A program made the translations under genes and the position numbers. The notes beneath the pieces are model-generated. The model worked only from the letters and a program-made list of their open reading frames with translations, was not told the origin of the DNA and did not search any database. Below, piece by piece: positions 18,322-26,135 of a stretch of DNA of 64,000 nucleotides. The first letter of the stretch is position 1. The number at the start of each line of letters is the position of its first letter. Source of the DNA: an uncultured Eubacteriales bacterium (GTDB lineage Bacteria > Bacillota > Clostridia > Christensenellales > Aristaeellaceae); the NCBI GenBank assembly GCA_944349855.1, contig CALVNS010000007.1, positions 25,580-89,579 of the forward strand. Direction: 5' to 3'.

Positions 18322-18325
18322 CACG

Positions 18326-18352
18326 CTGACGTCAGGTTTTTTGCCGTACAAT
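18326..18352 (+). promoter_or_regulatory. Promoter region with palindrome before the zinc-ribbon gene
   Basis: The perfect palindrome CTGACGTCAG (18326-18335) covers the -35 position of a TACAAT -10 box at 18347-18352. It is a candidate operator for the adjacent WYL regulator. Confidence 0.4.
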
Positions 18353-18384
18353 GAGGCCATCTCTCATTCAAGGAGGAATGCCCC

Positions 18385-18654
18385 ATGACCGAAAGACCCT
18401 TTTGTCAAAGCTGCGGCATGCCCATGGATGTGCCCGGCAGCGAGTATGGAACCGAGCGGGACGGCTCGCGCAGCCGGGACTATTGCAGCTATTGCTACCG
18501 GGACGGCGCGTTCACCACGGATTGGACGATGGAGGAGATGATCGAGTTCTGCGTCGGACCGGAGGTGGAGGCATGCCCCGGCCTGACGCCGGAGGCGGCG
18601 CGCGAGCGCATGCAGCGCGTGTTTCCACAGCTCAAGCGCTGGCGCAACGCCTGA
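18385..18654 (+). CDS. Small zinc-ribbon protein
   Basis: 89 residues. Two CxxC pairs, FCQSCGMPM near the start and YCSYCYRDG about 30 residues later, form a treble-clef/zinc-ribbon. The rest (WTMEEMIEFCVG, then a helical tail ending FPQLKRWRNA) matches the putative zinc-ribbon family often found next to YafY-type regulators. AAGGAGG precedes the ATG at a suitable distance. The function is unknown; DNA or protein binding is a guess. Confidence 0.85.
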   Translation: MTERPFCQSCGMPMDVPGSEYGTERDGSRSRDYCSYCYRDGAFTTDWTMEEMIEFCVGPEVEACPGLTPEAARERMQRVFPQLKRWRNA

Positions 18655-18667
18655 CGGCTTCTCCCTT

Positions 18668-18697
18668 GCCGGGCCGCATTTGCGGTCCGGCTTTACG
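18668..18697 (+). terminator. Rho-independent terminator after the zinc-ribbon gene
   Basis: A 10-base stem with one G-T pair and an ATTT loop (18668-18691), followed by a weak T tract (TTTACGTTT). The following stretch to 18860 holds no gene I can support. Confidence 0.7.
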
Positions 18698-18914
18698 TTT
18701 GCGCAAAAAGATGGTATGCTATAGGGGGAGTCACAAGATCGTCACTTTTTTCTCAAATAGTTGTAACCTTTCCGCCTTTTTATGCGTATAACATATAGAG
18801 GAATCTCCGGCTGTATTTCTCATCCGCTTTTTATCGGGCGTTCGCTTCCCGCCGCGCGCGGGATGCGATATAATGGTCCTTACATACTTGAACTCTTGGA
18901 AACGGAGCAATGGC

Positions 18915-20465
18915 ATGATGCGCTGCGTCGGCTTGACAAAAACGCTCCTGCGTCATATGTGCTGCGCGGCGGTGTTGTTCGCGCTGTGTCTTCTTCCCGC
19001 GTCCGCGTCGGGGGAGGGCTCTGTTCGTGCGCTCTTCGTCGCCTGTGAAAATTTTCTCAGCGCCGAGAGCATTGCCCCGTCTGCCCGCAACAACCTGGCG
19101 CTTTTGACCAGCGCCTTTGCCCGAAGCGTCGCGCCGTCCGACCTGCGCGTTGAAAACGGAACGATCGCCTCCTCTGCCGCGCTGGGCGAGACGATCGCCG
19201 CCGCGTTTGACGGCGCGCAGGAGGAGGACGTCTCGCTGCTGTACCTGAGCACGCACGGCATCTACGATCCGGCCATGCCGGACGAGCCCGCGCGCCTGCT
19301 GCTCAGCGACGGCGTCAGCGAGGACTCGATCACCGCCGCGCAGCTGGCCGACTACCTGGATCCGGTGCCCGGCATCAAGGTCGTGATCCTGGACGCGTGC
19401 AATTCCGGCGCGTTTATCGGCAAGGGCATGCCCGTATCCGTCGTGCGCTCGATGAACCTGCCGTTGAATCGGGCAGAGTACAAGGTCATCGCCTCCAGCG
19501 GCGGCAATGAGGACGCGTTTTATTGGAACGCCGGCGGCAATTACGGCGCGCAGGGCTCCTCATACTTTGCGCTGGCGCTCTACCACGCGCTGACGCCCCA
19601 GGGCGGACAGTACGAGGCGGACCAGAACCGCGACGGCGCCATTACGCTCAGCGAGCTGTCCGACTACCTGCTGCGGGCCAATGGCACATCCAGCGCCCAA
19701 TGCTATCCAGAGCAGGACGACTTTGTCCTCGTCTCCTATGACGTCCAGGCCGTCTCCAGCGCTTTCGATCCGTCGATTGCGTACTTCTCGCTCGGAAACT
19801 CCATCCTCACCTATGACGACCCGACGCTCACGTTCTCCTTTACTGCGCTGCGCGATGCGCGCATCAGCTATCAGATCGTCTATCACCAGCAGGGCCGCTG
19901 GATGTGGGAAAACGCCCAGCGCATTCTGGACACCAGCGAAAGCCCCGACGGCATGGTCAGCCCGGGCCGTAAGGAGCGCGCGCTGTCGCTATCCGTCGGC
20001 TCACTCTCCTCGGACGTGGCCGGCTATGCGCTCTTGCAGGTCATTGCCGAGTCTGAAGCGGGCACGGAGGTCGCCGAGAGCCGCCTCATCTCCGTGCAGC
20101 CCATCGTCGGCAATCCGCAGCTCTCGCTCTTTGCGCCGCTCTCGCTCACGCTTGGCGAGGGACGCGAGCTGGTGATCGAGGCGTGCCACGACTTCCCCGT
20201 CTCCCTCACGCTCGACGTCTACACCTCTCGCGGCGTGCATGTGCGCAATCTGGCGCGCTCCGTCCCCTCGCGGCCCAACGCGCTCACGCCCGAGGCATCG
20301 CTCTTCTATTGGGACGGCCGGGATGATGCAGGCGAATACGTCCTGCCCGGCCAGTACGCGCTGCGCCTGTCCACCACTGTCGGCGGACGCCAGTACGGCG
20401 CCGTGTTCGAATACGTCTACGTCCGCGAGGGAACGGTCATGATGCCCGTTCAGCCCATCGGCTGA
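18915..20465 (+). CDS. Secreted caspase-like (C14 family) cysteine peptidase with C-terminal FlgD-like Ig domain
   Basis: About 516 residues. An N-terminal signal peptide (hydrophobic stretch MCCAAVLFALCLLPASASG) is followed by a caspase/metacaspase fold. The dyad is His114 in LYLSTHG and Cys162 in VVILDACNSGAF, and a substrate-loop motif IASSGGNEDAFYW follows. The region from about residue 290 is beta-rich. The last 90 residues (VRNLARSVPS, then FYWDGRDDAGEYVLPGQYALRL) resemble the FlgD-type Ig domain seen at the C-terminus of secreted proteins. The start at 18915 has GGAG 7 bases upstream; TATAAT at 18869-18874 is the likely -10. Bacterial caspase homologues usually cut after Arg or Lys, but the target here is unknown. 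The stop lies one base from the stop of a convergent gene. Confidence 0.85.
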   Translation: MMRCVGLTKTLLRHMCCAAVLFALCLLPASASGEGSVRALFVACENFLSAESIAPSARNNLALLTSAFARSVAPSDLRVENGTIASSAALGETIAAAFDGAQEEDVSLLYLSTHGIYDPAMPDEPARLLLSDGVSEDSITAAQLADYLDPVPGIKVVILDACNSGAFIGKGMPVSVVRSMNLPLNRAEYKVIASSGGNEDAFYWNAGGNYGAQGSSYFALALYHALTPQGGQYEADQNRDGAITLSELSDYLLRANGTSSAQCYPEQDDFVLVSYDVQAVSSAFDPSIAYFSLGNSILTYDDPTLTFSFTALRDARISYQIVYHQQGRWMWENAQRILDTSESPDGMVSPGRKERALSLSVGSLSSDVAGYALLQVIAESEAGTEVAESRLISVQPIVGNPQLSLFAPLSLTLGEGRELVIEACHDFPVSLTLDVYTSRGVHVRNLARSVPSRPNALTPEASLFYWDGRDDAGEYVLPGQYALRLSTTVGGRQYGAVFEYVYVREGTVMMPVQPIG

Positions 20466-20466
20466 T

Positions 20467-21303
20467 TCAGCGGCGCGGACGAAAGGGCAGTATGCGCCCG
20501 CCGCTCACGCCCCAGGCCGTCAGCAGTCCGTCCAGCGCCCGCGCCGCGCAGTCGTAGCCCGCCTGTTCGCATTCCGTCGCCCGCCGCGCCGACAGCGCGC
20601 CCACGCCGCGCGGCATTGCCGGCGCGAGCACGTGCACGCCCTCGATCCGGGCGAAGCGCCGCGCATGGCACAGCGCGCAGCGCGTGAAGGCGTCCGTCCT
20701 TCCCTCGGGCCGGTAGGTCGGCACGACGAAGAGCAACTCCTGCGCGCCCAGCGCGCGCAGCGCCAGCGCGCACGCCTCGGGCTCCTGCGCCGCAATGAGC
20801 GACACATCCATCCATGACGCAGGCGTGACCCAGGCCGGCGCGCTCATCGCCGCGCGCACCCCCAGCCACAGCGGAGCTTCGCGCGTGAAGACGAGCCCGG
20901 ACCCCGCGGGCTCCGACAGCGCGCGCAGGCCCGGCGCCGACGTAAACGCCAGCCCTTTGCCCGAAAGCAGCGCCACGCATGGCAGCGCCAACGGCGTCTT
21001 GCACGCGCGCATCGGCGCGCCCTCCGTGAGCGCCAACAGCACACGCGAAAGCGCTCGTCCCCTCGCCGCCTCCCAGCCGAGCGGATGCCCCAACGCGCGC
21101 CTTCCGACCAGCGCCGCGCCCAGCGCGGCGCTTTGTAGCGGCGTCGTACCAAGCGCTGCCAGTGCCGCCGCCAATGCGCCGCTCCCGGCGCCGCAAAGCG
21201 CTCCGGGCGTGACCGCCCGCTCCGACAGCGCACGCAGCACGCCCGCATGTGCCGCCGCCGCGATGCCTTCGCCGCACAGTGCCAGACCCAGGCGCAAGCC
21301 CAT
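20467..21303 (-). CDS. Degenerate patatin-like protein, probable pseudoenzyme
   Basis: About 278 residues. The start MGLRLGLALCGEGIAAAAHAG corresponds to the patatin oxyanion segment, and LRALSERAVTPGALCGAGSG corresponds to the helix and nucleophile elbow that normally reads GTSAG. Here the pentapeptide is Gly38-Ala-Gly-Ser-Gly42, so the nucleophile position is glycine and the serine is shifted by one. The usual DGG motif is MDVS. It may therefore be catalytically inactive, or the alignment may be off by one. ATG 21303 has a purine-rich GAGGGGAGGG directly upstream; a longer ORF to 21390 is open but lacks a ribosome-binding site. There is no signal peptide. The function is unknown. Confidence 0.6.
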   Translation of the reverse strand: MGLRLGLALCGEGIAAAAHAGVLRALSERAVTPGALCGAGSGALAAALAALGTTPLQSAALGAALVGRRALGHPLGWEAARGRALSRVLLALTEGAPMRACKTPLALPCVALLSGKGLAFTSAPGLRALSEPAGSGLVFTREAPLWLGVRAAMSAPAWVTPASWMDVSLIAAQEPEACALALRALGAQELLFVVPTYRPEGRTDAFTRCALCHARRFARIEGVHVLAPAMPRGVGALSARRATECEQAGYDCAARALDGLLTAWGVSGGRILPFRPRR

Positions 21304-21423
21304 CCCTCCCCTCGCCCAACAGCGTATGCGCGCGGCGCCGTTTTTCGCCCGCAACCAAAAGATTTTTTGCGAGATTCTTTTGCGTTGCAACGCTGCGGGG
21401 GCTTTTCTCGTCTTATTGTTGTG

Positions 21424-21432
21424 TGCTATAAT
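21424..21432 (+). promoter_or_regulatory. Extended -10 promoter (TGCTATAAT) of the CotH/VTC cluster
   Basis: TGC followed by TATAAT at 21427-21432. No convincing -35 hexamer is present. The start codon lies about 75 bases downstream. Confidence 0.6.
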
Positions 21433-21512
21433 GCGATATGGGCCTTGAGGCCCGACCGACCGCGGCGTTTCCTTTCATCCGTTCGCCGCCCCGGAAAGGT
21501 GGAATTTTCTAC

Positions 21513-24500
21513 ATGCGTTCATCCCGTACCCAGACCGCGTCCGGCGCGCGCAAGCGGCGCACGGGCCGCGAGACGAGCCCGAAGGGCACGGTGCTGGGCA
21601 TCGTATTGCTGGCGGTCTTCGTATCGGCGTTCGTGCTGCTCGCGCCCAAGACGCCTACGCAGTCCGCGGCCGCCAACGTGACCGGCACGCAGACCGACGC
21701 GGGCGCCAGCATGGGAAGCCCGGACCTGCACGTCACCGAGGCGATGTCCTCCAACCGCACGGCCTATCCTGACGAGACGGGCAGCTTCCCCGACTGGATC
21801 GAGCTGACCAACGAGGGAGAAACCGCCATCCAGCTCAAGGATTACGGCCTGTCCGACACCGAAACCAAGATCACGTTCGTCTTCCCCGAGATGACGCTCG
21901 GGCCGGGCGAACGCGTCGTCGTGTTCGCGTCCGACGAGAGCCGCTCCGAGTCCGGCAAGCCCCTGCACGCCAAGTTCAAGCTCTCGTCGCTGGGCGACAA
22001 CGTGGTGCTCTTCGGCCCCGACGGCGTGGTCATGGAGACCGTCCAGCTGCCCGCCATGGACGCGGACGTCTCCTACGCCAAGACCGGGGAGGGCTGGATC
22101 ATCACCGACATGTACACGCCGGGCTATGAGAACACGCAGGAAGGCTACGCGCTGTTCCTCGCCTCGTCCTATCTGGAGACGGGCGTACTGGTGATCAACG
22201 AGGTCATGGCCTCCAATGTGACCACGCTCAAGGACGACGATGGCGACTACAGCGACTGGATCGAGATCTACAATACCTCTTCGCAGACGATCGACCTGTC
22301 CAATTACGCGCTCTCCGACGATCCGAGCAGCCCGATCAAATTCCGCTTCCCGCAGGGGGCGACGATCGAGCCCGGCGGCTACTACGTGGTCTTCGCCTCA
22401 GGCAAGGACCGCGAGGGCACGGACGGCAGCTGGCCGCACGCGCGCTTCAAGCTTCGGGCCGAGGGTGAAACGGTGCTCCTGTCCGACATCCAGGGCCGGC
22501 TGCTGGACAAGGTGACGTACGACCTGCTTGAAGCCGACACCTCGTGGGGGCGCAGCCCGGACGGCACGGGCGGCTTCACCACCTACACCCAAACGACGCC
22601 GGGCCTTTCCAACACGCAGGAGAGCGCGCTGATCATGGATCAGCGCCTCACCGCCGCCAACACGCAGGGCCTGTTCATCACGGAGGTCATGTCCTCCAAC
22701 CGAAAGACCTCCCTGCCGGGCGTGCAGGGCACCTACGACTATGTCGAGATCTACAATGCCAGCGGACAGGCCGTCAACCTGAAGGGTTACGGCCTGTCCG
22801 ACAACGTGAAGAAGCCGCGCAAATGGCTCTTCCCGGATGTGACCATTCCCGCAGGCGGGTACCTGCTGGTCTACTGCGAGGCGGCCAACGTCGGCATGGA
22901 GACCGAGACGGTCCACTACGCCAACTTCAACCTCAGCGTCGGCGGTGAGACGGTCCTGCTCTCTACGCCCGACGGCACGCTGCTGGACAAGCTCGTCGTG
23001 CCCTCGCTCTACAGCGACGTATCCTACGGCAGAACCGTCGGCCAGAGCGGCCTTTTTTATTACAGCACGCCGACGCCCGGCGAGCCCAATCTGGGCGGAT
23101 TCTCCGGCTTTTCTGAGCCGCCCGTGTTCATCACGCGCGGCGGCCTGAACGAGCGCCCCATCGAGGTCGAGATCCAGGTGCCCGAGGGCGCGACCGTCTA
23201 CTACACCACGGACAGCACCGACCCCACGCAGCAATCCATGGTCTACGATGAGCCCATCGCCGTCTCGCAGACGACGGTCATCCGTGCGCGTGCCTATCAG
23301 CCCGGCCTGGAGGGCTCGCAGATCGAGACGCAGACGTATTTCGTCTCCACCTACCACACGATGCCCGTCATCTCGCTGGTGACCGATCCAGACAACCTCT
23401 GGAATGAGGAGACCGGCATGCTCGCCGACGGCCCAACCCTCGACCGGGATAACACGGAGCCCCCATGGGAGGACGCCACCTATTGGAAAAAGCTGCACTA
23501 CTCGGGCTTCATTGAGTACTACGACGAGGACGGCGTGCAGCAGATCTCCCAGGGCATGAACTTTCACGTGATGGGCCAGTTCTCATTGGACATGCCGCAA
23601 AAGTCCTTTGCGATTCGCGCGGACGCGCAGTTTGGCGAAGAGCTGTTCAACTACGCGTTCTTCGAAGACCGGCCCTATACCTCCTATTATGCCATCGTGC
23701 TGCGCAACGGCGGCCAGGATGGCAAGTACACCCGCGTGCTGGACGGCCTGCAGGCGCGCCTGGTCGATCAGGCGGGCTCGTCCGTCATCACGCAGGCCTG
23801 GAAGCCCGTGATCGTCTATCTCAACGGGCAGTACTGGGGCCACTACAACCTGCGCGAACGCGTCGGCGCGGAGATGATCGCCCAGCATGAGGGCTGGGCC
23901 AACCCCGACGCCATCGACATTCTGGAATCCGACGGCACGCGCTCCAGCCAGGTCAACCAGGGCTCCAATGCGGACTACGTCGACCTGGTCGACTATGTGG
24001 AGAGCCACGACCTGACCCAGGATCCCGAAGCGCTGCAATACGTGCTGGACCGCGTGGACGTGGAGAACATGATCGACTACTTCTTCTTCGAGATGTTCTT
24101 CGGCAACACCGACCCGGGCAACATCCGCTTCTACAAGAGCGATGAGGAGGACGGCAAGTGGCGTTACATCCTCTACGACGTGGACTGGGGGCTGTTCAAC
24201 TCCTCGTCCGGCGGCGTGGCCTACGTGCTCAATGAGAGCGGCATGGGCAACTACCGGATCAAGTCCAACGTGCTGCTGCGCCATCTGATCCAGGTGCCCG
24301 AGATCCAGGACCAGTTCCTGCGCCGCGGCGGCGTGCTGTTTCAGACCGTGCTGACCACCGACAACATGATCTCGCTGCTGGACGAGATGATCGCCCAGAT
24401 CACGCCCGAGATGGACATGCACTTTGACCGCTGGGCGGCCGAGATGCACCCCAAGATGAGCTTCGACCAGCCCAAGAACGGCCCGGGCGCCAAGTCCTAC

Positions 24501-24650
24501 TGGCAGGAGCGCGTTGCCCGCGCCAAGAACGTCATGAAAAAGCGCCCGTCGATCTTCTGGGCGGAGGTGCAGGAGTACTTCGGCCTCTCGCAGGCGAAGA
24601 TGGAGGAGTACTTCGGCCCGCAGCCCGAGATTCCGGCCGACGCAGTGTAA
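21513..24650 (+). CDS. Membrane-anchored lamin-tail-domain and CotH-kinase protein
   Basis: About 1,045 residues. A basic N-terminus and one membrane helix (VLGIVLLAVFVSAFVLLAP) place the rest outside. Three lamin-tail domains begin near residues 73, 226 and 387, each opening with the TEVMSSN/NEVMASN pattern and containing DWIEL/DWIEI/DYVEI. A chitobiase/FN3-like domain follows (about 546-612, TVYYTTDSTDPT), then a CotH protein-kinase-like domain from about 616 (MPVISLVTDPDNLW), with VYLNGQYWGHYNLRERVG, NTDPGN near 865 and the metal-binding DVDWG near 888. The ATG at 21513 has GGAAAGGTGG upstream. CotH of Bacillus is an atypical spore-coat kinase; targets here are unknown. It is the first gene of a unit with DUF4956 and VTC genes (gaps of 30 and 16 bases). 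Confidence 0.92.
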   Translation: MRSSRTQTASGARKRRTGRETSPKGTVLGIVLLAVFVSAFVLLAPKTPTQSAAANVTGTQTDAGASMGSPDLHVTEAMSSNRTAYPDETGSFPDWIELTNEGETAIQLKDYGLSDTETKITFVFPEMTLGPGERVVVFASDESRSESGKPLHAKFKLSSLGDNVVLFGPDGVVMETVQLPAMDADVSYAKTGEGWIITDMYTPGYENTQEGYALFLASSYLETGVLVINEVMASNVTTLKDDDGDYSDWIEIYNTSSQTIDLSNYALSDDPSSPIKFRFPQGATIEPGGYYVVFASGKDREGTDGSWPHARFKLRAEGETVLLSDIQGRLLDKVTYDLLEADTSWGRSPDGTGGFTTYTQTTPGLSNTQESALIMDQRLTAANTQGLFITEVMSSNRKTSLPGVQGTYDYVEIYNASGQAVNLKGYGLSDNVKKPRKWLFPDVTIPAGGYLLVYCEAANVGMETETVHYANFNLSVGGETVLLSTPDGTLLDKLVVPSLYSDVSYGRTVGQSGLFYYSTPTPGEPNLGGFSGFSEPPVFITRGGLNERPIEVEIQVPEGATVYYTTDSTDPTQQSMVYDEPIAVSQTTVIRARAYQPGLEGSQIETQTYFVSTYHTMPVISLVTDPDNLWNEETGMLADGPTLDRDNTEPPWEDATYWKKLHYSGFIEYYDEDGVQQISQGMNFHVMGQFSLDMPQKSFAIRADAQFGEELFNYAFFEDRPYTSYYAIVLRNGGQDGKYTRVLDGLQARLVDQAGSSVITQAWKPVIVYLNGQYWGHYNLRERVGAEMIAQHEGWANPDAIDILESDGTRSSQVNQGSNADYVDLVDYVESHDLTQDPEALQYVLDRVDVENMIDYFFFEMFFGNTDPGNIRFYKSDEEDGKWRYILYDVDWGLFNSSSGGVAYVLNESGMGNYRIKSNVLLRHLIQVPEIQDQFLRRGGVLFQTVLTTDNMISLLDEMIAQITPEMDMHFDRWAAEMHPKMSFDQPKNGPGAKSYWQERVARAKNVMKKRPSIFWAEVQEYFGLSQAKMEEYFGPQPEIPADAV

Positions 24651-24680
24651 TCCCAAAGCAAACGACGAGGAGGAACCCCC

Positions 24681-25355
24681 ATGCAGAGCATCCAGAACGA
24701 TCCCGGCGTACTGAGTTGGTTTTCCGCGCAATTTGCCCAGCTGACCCCGATGGAGATGGTCATTGCCCTGGCCTCCGGCCTGTTCGTCGGCCTGATCATC
24801 GCCTTCGTCTACCGCAAGACGTACCGCGGCGTGCTGTTCAGCCCGAGCTTTGCCACCACGCTGATCATGCTCACGATGATCACCACGCCCGTGGTCATGT
24901 GTATCGGCTCCAACATCGCCCTGTCGATGGGCATGGTCGGCGCGCTGTCCATCGTGCGCTTCCGCACCGCCGTCAAGGACCCCATGGACACCGCCTACAT
25001 GTTCTGGGCGCTGACGATGGGCATCCTGCTGGGCGCCGGACTGTACCTGGTCGCGCTGGTCGTCGTGGCCGGCATCGGCCTGACGATGCTGGTGCTCTCC
25101 TTCGTGCGCATGAAGAGCCCCAACACCTACCTGCTGGTCGTCCACTATGACGAGGATGTCGAGCCCGACGTCAACAGCACCGTCGCGCGCATTCGCAACC
25201 GCCGCCTGCGCTCCAAGGTCGTCAGCCGCGGCGGCGTGGAGCTGACCGTCGAGGTGCAGCTGGGCGAGCGCAGCGACATCGTCAACCGCATGCTCGACAT
25301 CGAGGGCGTGCACAACGCCACGCTGATCGCCTGCCAGTCCGAGGCAGGCAACTGA
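24681..25355 (+). CDS. DUF4956 membrane protein
   Basis: 224 residues. Three or four membrane helices lie between residues 25 and 140. The conserved core is SPSFATTLIMLTMITTPVV, then MGMVGALSIVRFRTAVKDP, which is diagnostic of DUF4956. A C-terminal cytoplasmic ferredoxin-like domain of about 80 residues follows. It lies between the CotH-type gene and the VTC-type polymerase gene, a neighbourhood that recurs in Firmicutes and actinobacteria. As the only multi-pass protein of the unit it is a plausible membrane partner for the polymerase, for example for polyphosphate export or anchoring. That role is inference. Confidence 0.9.
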   Translation: MQSIQNDPGVLSWFSAQFAQLTPMEMVIALASGLFVGLIIAFVYRKTYRGVLFSPSFATTLIMLTMITTPVVMCIGSNIALSMGMVGALSIVRFRTAVKDPMDTAYMFWALTMGILLGAGLYLVALVVVAGIGLTMLVLSFVRMKSPNTYLLVVHYDEDVEPDVNSTVARIRNRRLRSKVVSRGGVELTVEVQLGERSDIVNRMLDIEGVHNATLIACQSEAGN

Positions 25356-25371
25356 CGGACGGAGGCGGAAG

Positions 25372-26076
25372 ATGGCCATCACCAGCTATCCCGTGCGCCA
25401 TGAGCTCAAATACCTCGTCCATCCCTCGGAGCTGCACTACCTGCGCTCCGTGCTCGACGGCCTGCTCATGCACGACCCCAACGGCGACGAAAACAACGAA
25501 TACCACATCCGCTCGCTGTACTTCGACACGCTGCACGACGACGCGCTGCATGAGAAGATCGCCGGCGTGGGCAACCGCAAGAAGTACCGCATCCGCATCT
25601 ACAACTTCTCCGACCGGCTGATCCGCCTGGAGTGCAAGCGCAAGATCGGCGACCTGATTTCCAAGCAGTCCGTGCGCATCCCGCGCGACCTGGCCGAGCA
25701 GATCATCGCAGGCGATCCCTCCGGCCTGGAGTACATGCGCCACCCGCTTCTTCGCGAGGTCTTTGTGCAGATGCGCACCAACCTGCTGCACCCCGTCGTC
25801 ATCGTCGATTATGTGCGCGAGGCCTACATCACCGACGCGCAGGACGTGCGCATCACGTTTGACAGGCGCCTGCGCACGGGGCTGTACAGCAGCGACCTGT
25901 TCAATCCGCGCATTCCCACCTTTCCGGTCTTCGACGATTGCAAGGAAATCCTCGAGGTGAAGTTTGACCAGTTCCTGCCCGCGTACCTGCAGACCGTGCT
26001 CTCCGGCGTCACCGCCGAGCGCAGCGCGGTCTCCAAGTACGTGCACTGCCGCCGGTACGAAGAAAAGGAATACTGA
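25372..26076 (+). CDS. VTC-domain polyphosphate polymerase-like protein
   Basis: 234 residues, a stand-alone VTC domain of the triphosphate-tunnel metalloenzyme fold. Visible tunnel residues are Arg and Lys of RHELKYLV, RSLYFDT, the two Arg of KYRIRIY, LECKRK, the Arg of VDYVREAY, ITFDRRLRT, and the acidic-basic pair in ILEVKFDQFLP. In yeast Vtc4 this domain makes polyphosphate from ATP. The charged tunnel residues are kept, so activity is plausible. There is no membrane segment, so it would depend on the DUF4956 protein encoded 16 bases upstream for membrane association (inference). Confidence 0.9.
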   Translation: MAITSYPVRHELKYLVHPSELHYLRSVLDGLLMHDPNGDENNEYHIRSLYFDTLHDDALHEKIAGVGNRKKYRIRIYNFSDRLIRLECKRKIGDLISKQSVRIPRDLAEQIIAGDPSGLEYMRHPLLREVFVQMRTNLLHPVVIVDYVREAYITDAQDVRITFDRRLRTGLYSSDLFNPRIPTFPVFDDCKEILEVKFDQFLPAYLQTVLSGVTAERSAVSKYVHCRRYEEKEY

Positions 26077-26079
26077 ACA

Positions 26080-26116
26080 AATCAGGGCCGGGGAGATGCT
26101 CTTCCCGGCCCTGATT
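26080..26116. terminator. Bidirectional terminator between the VTC and MFS genes
   Basis: A 13-base perfect stem (26080-26092 with 26104-26116) lies between two convergent stop codons. The T-rich flank is weak on both sides. Confidence 0.7.
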
Positions 26117-26135
26117 GTCTGTCTGTATGGGCTCC

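Noticed and set aside
18731-18916. Small minus-strand frame in the gap before the caspase gene
   Set aside because: No start signal or homology; it spans the caspase promoter.
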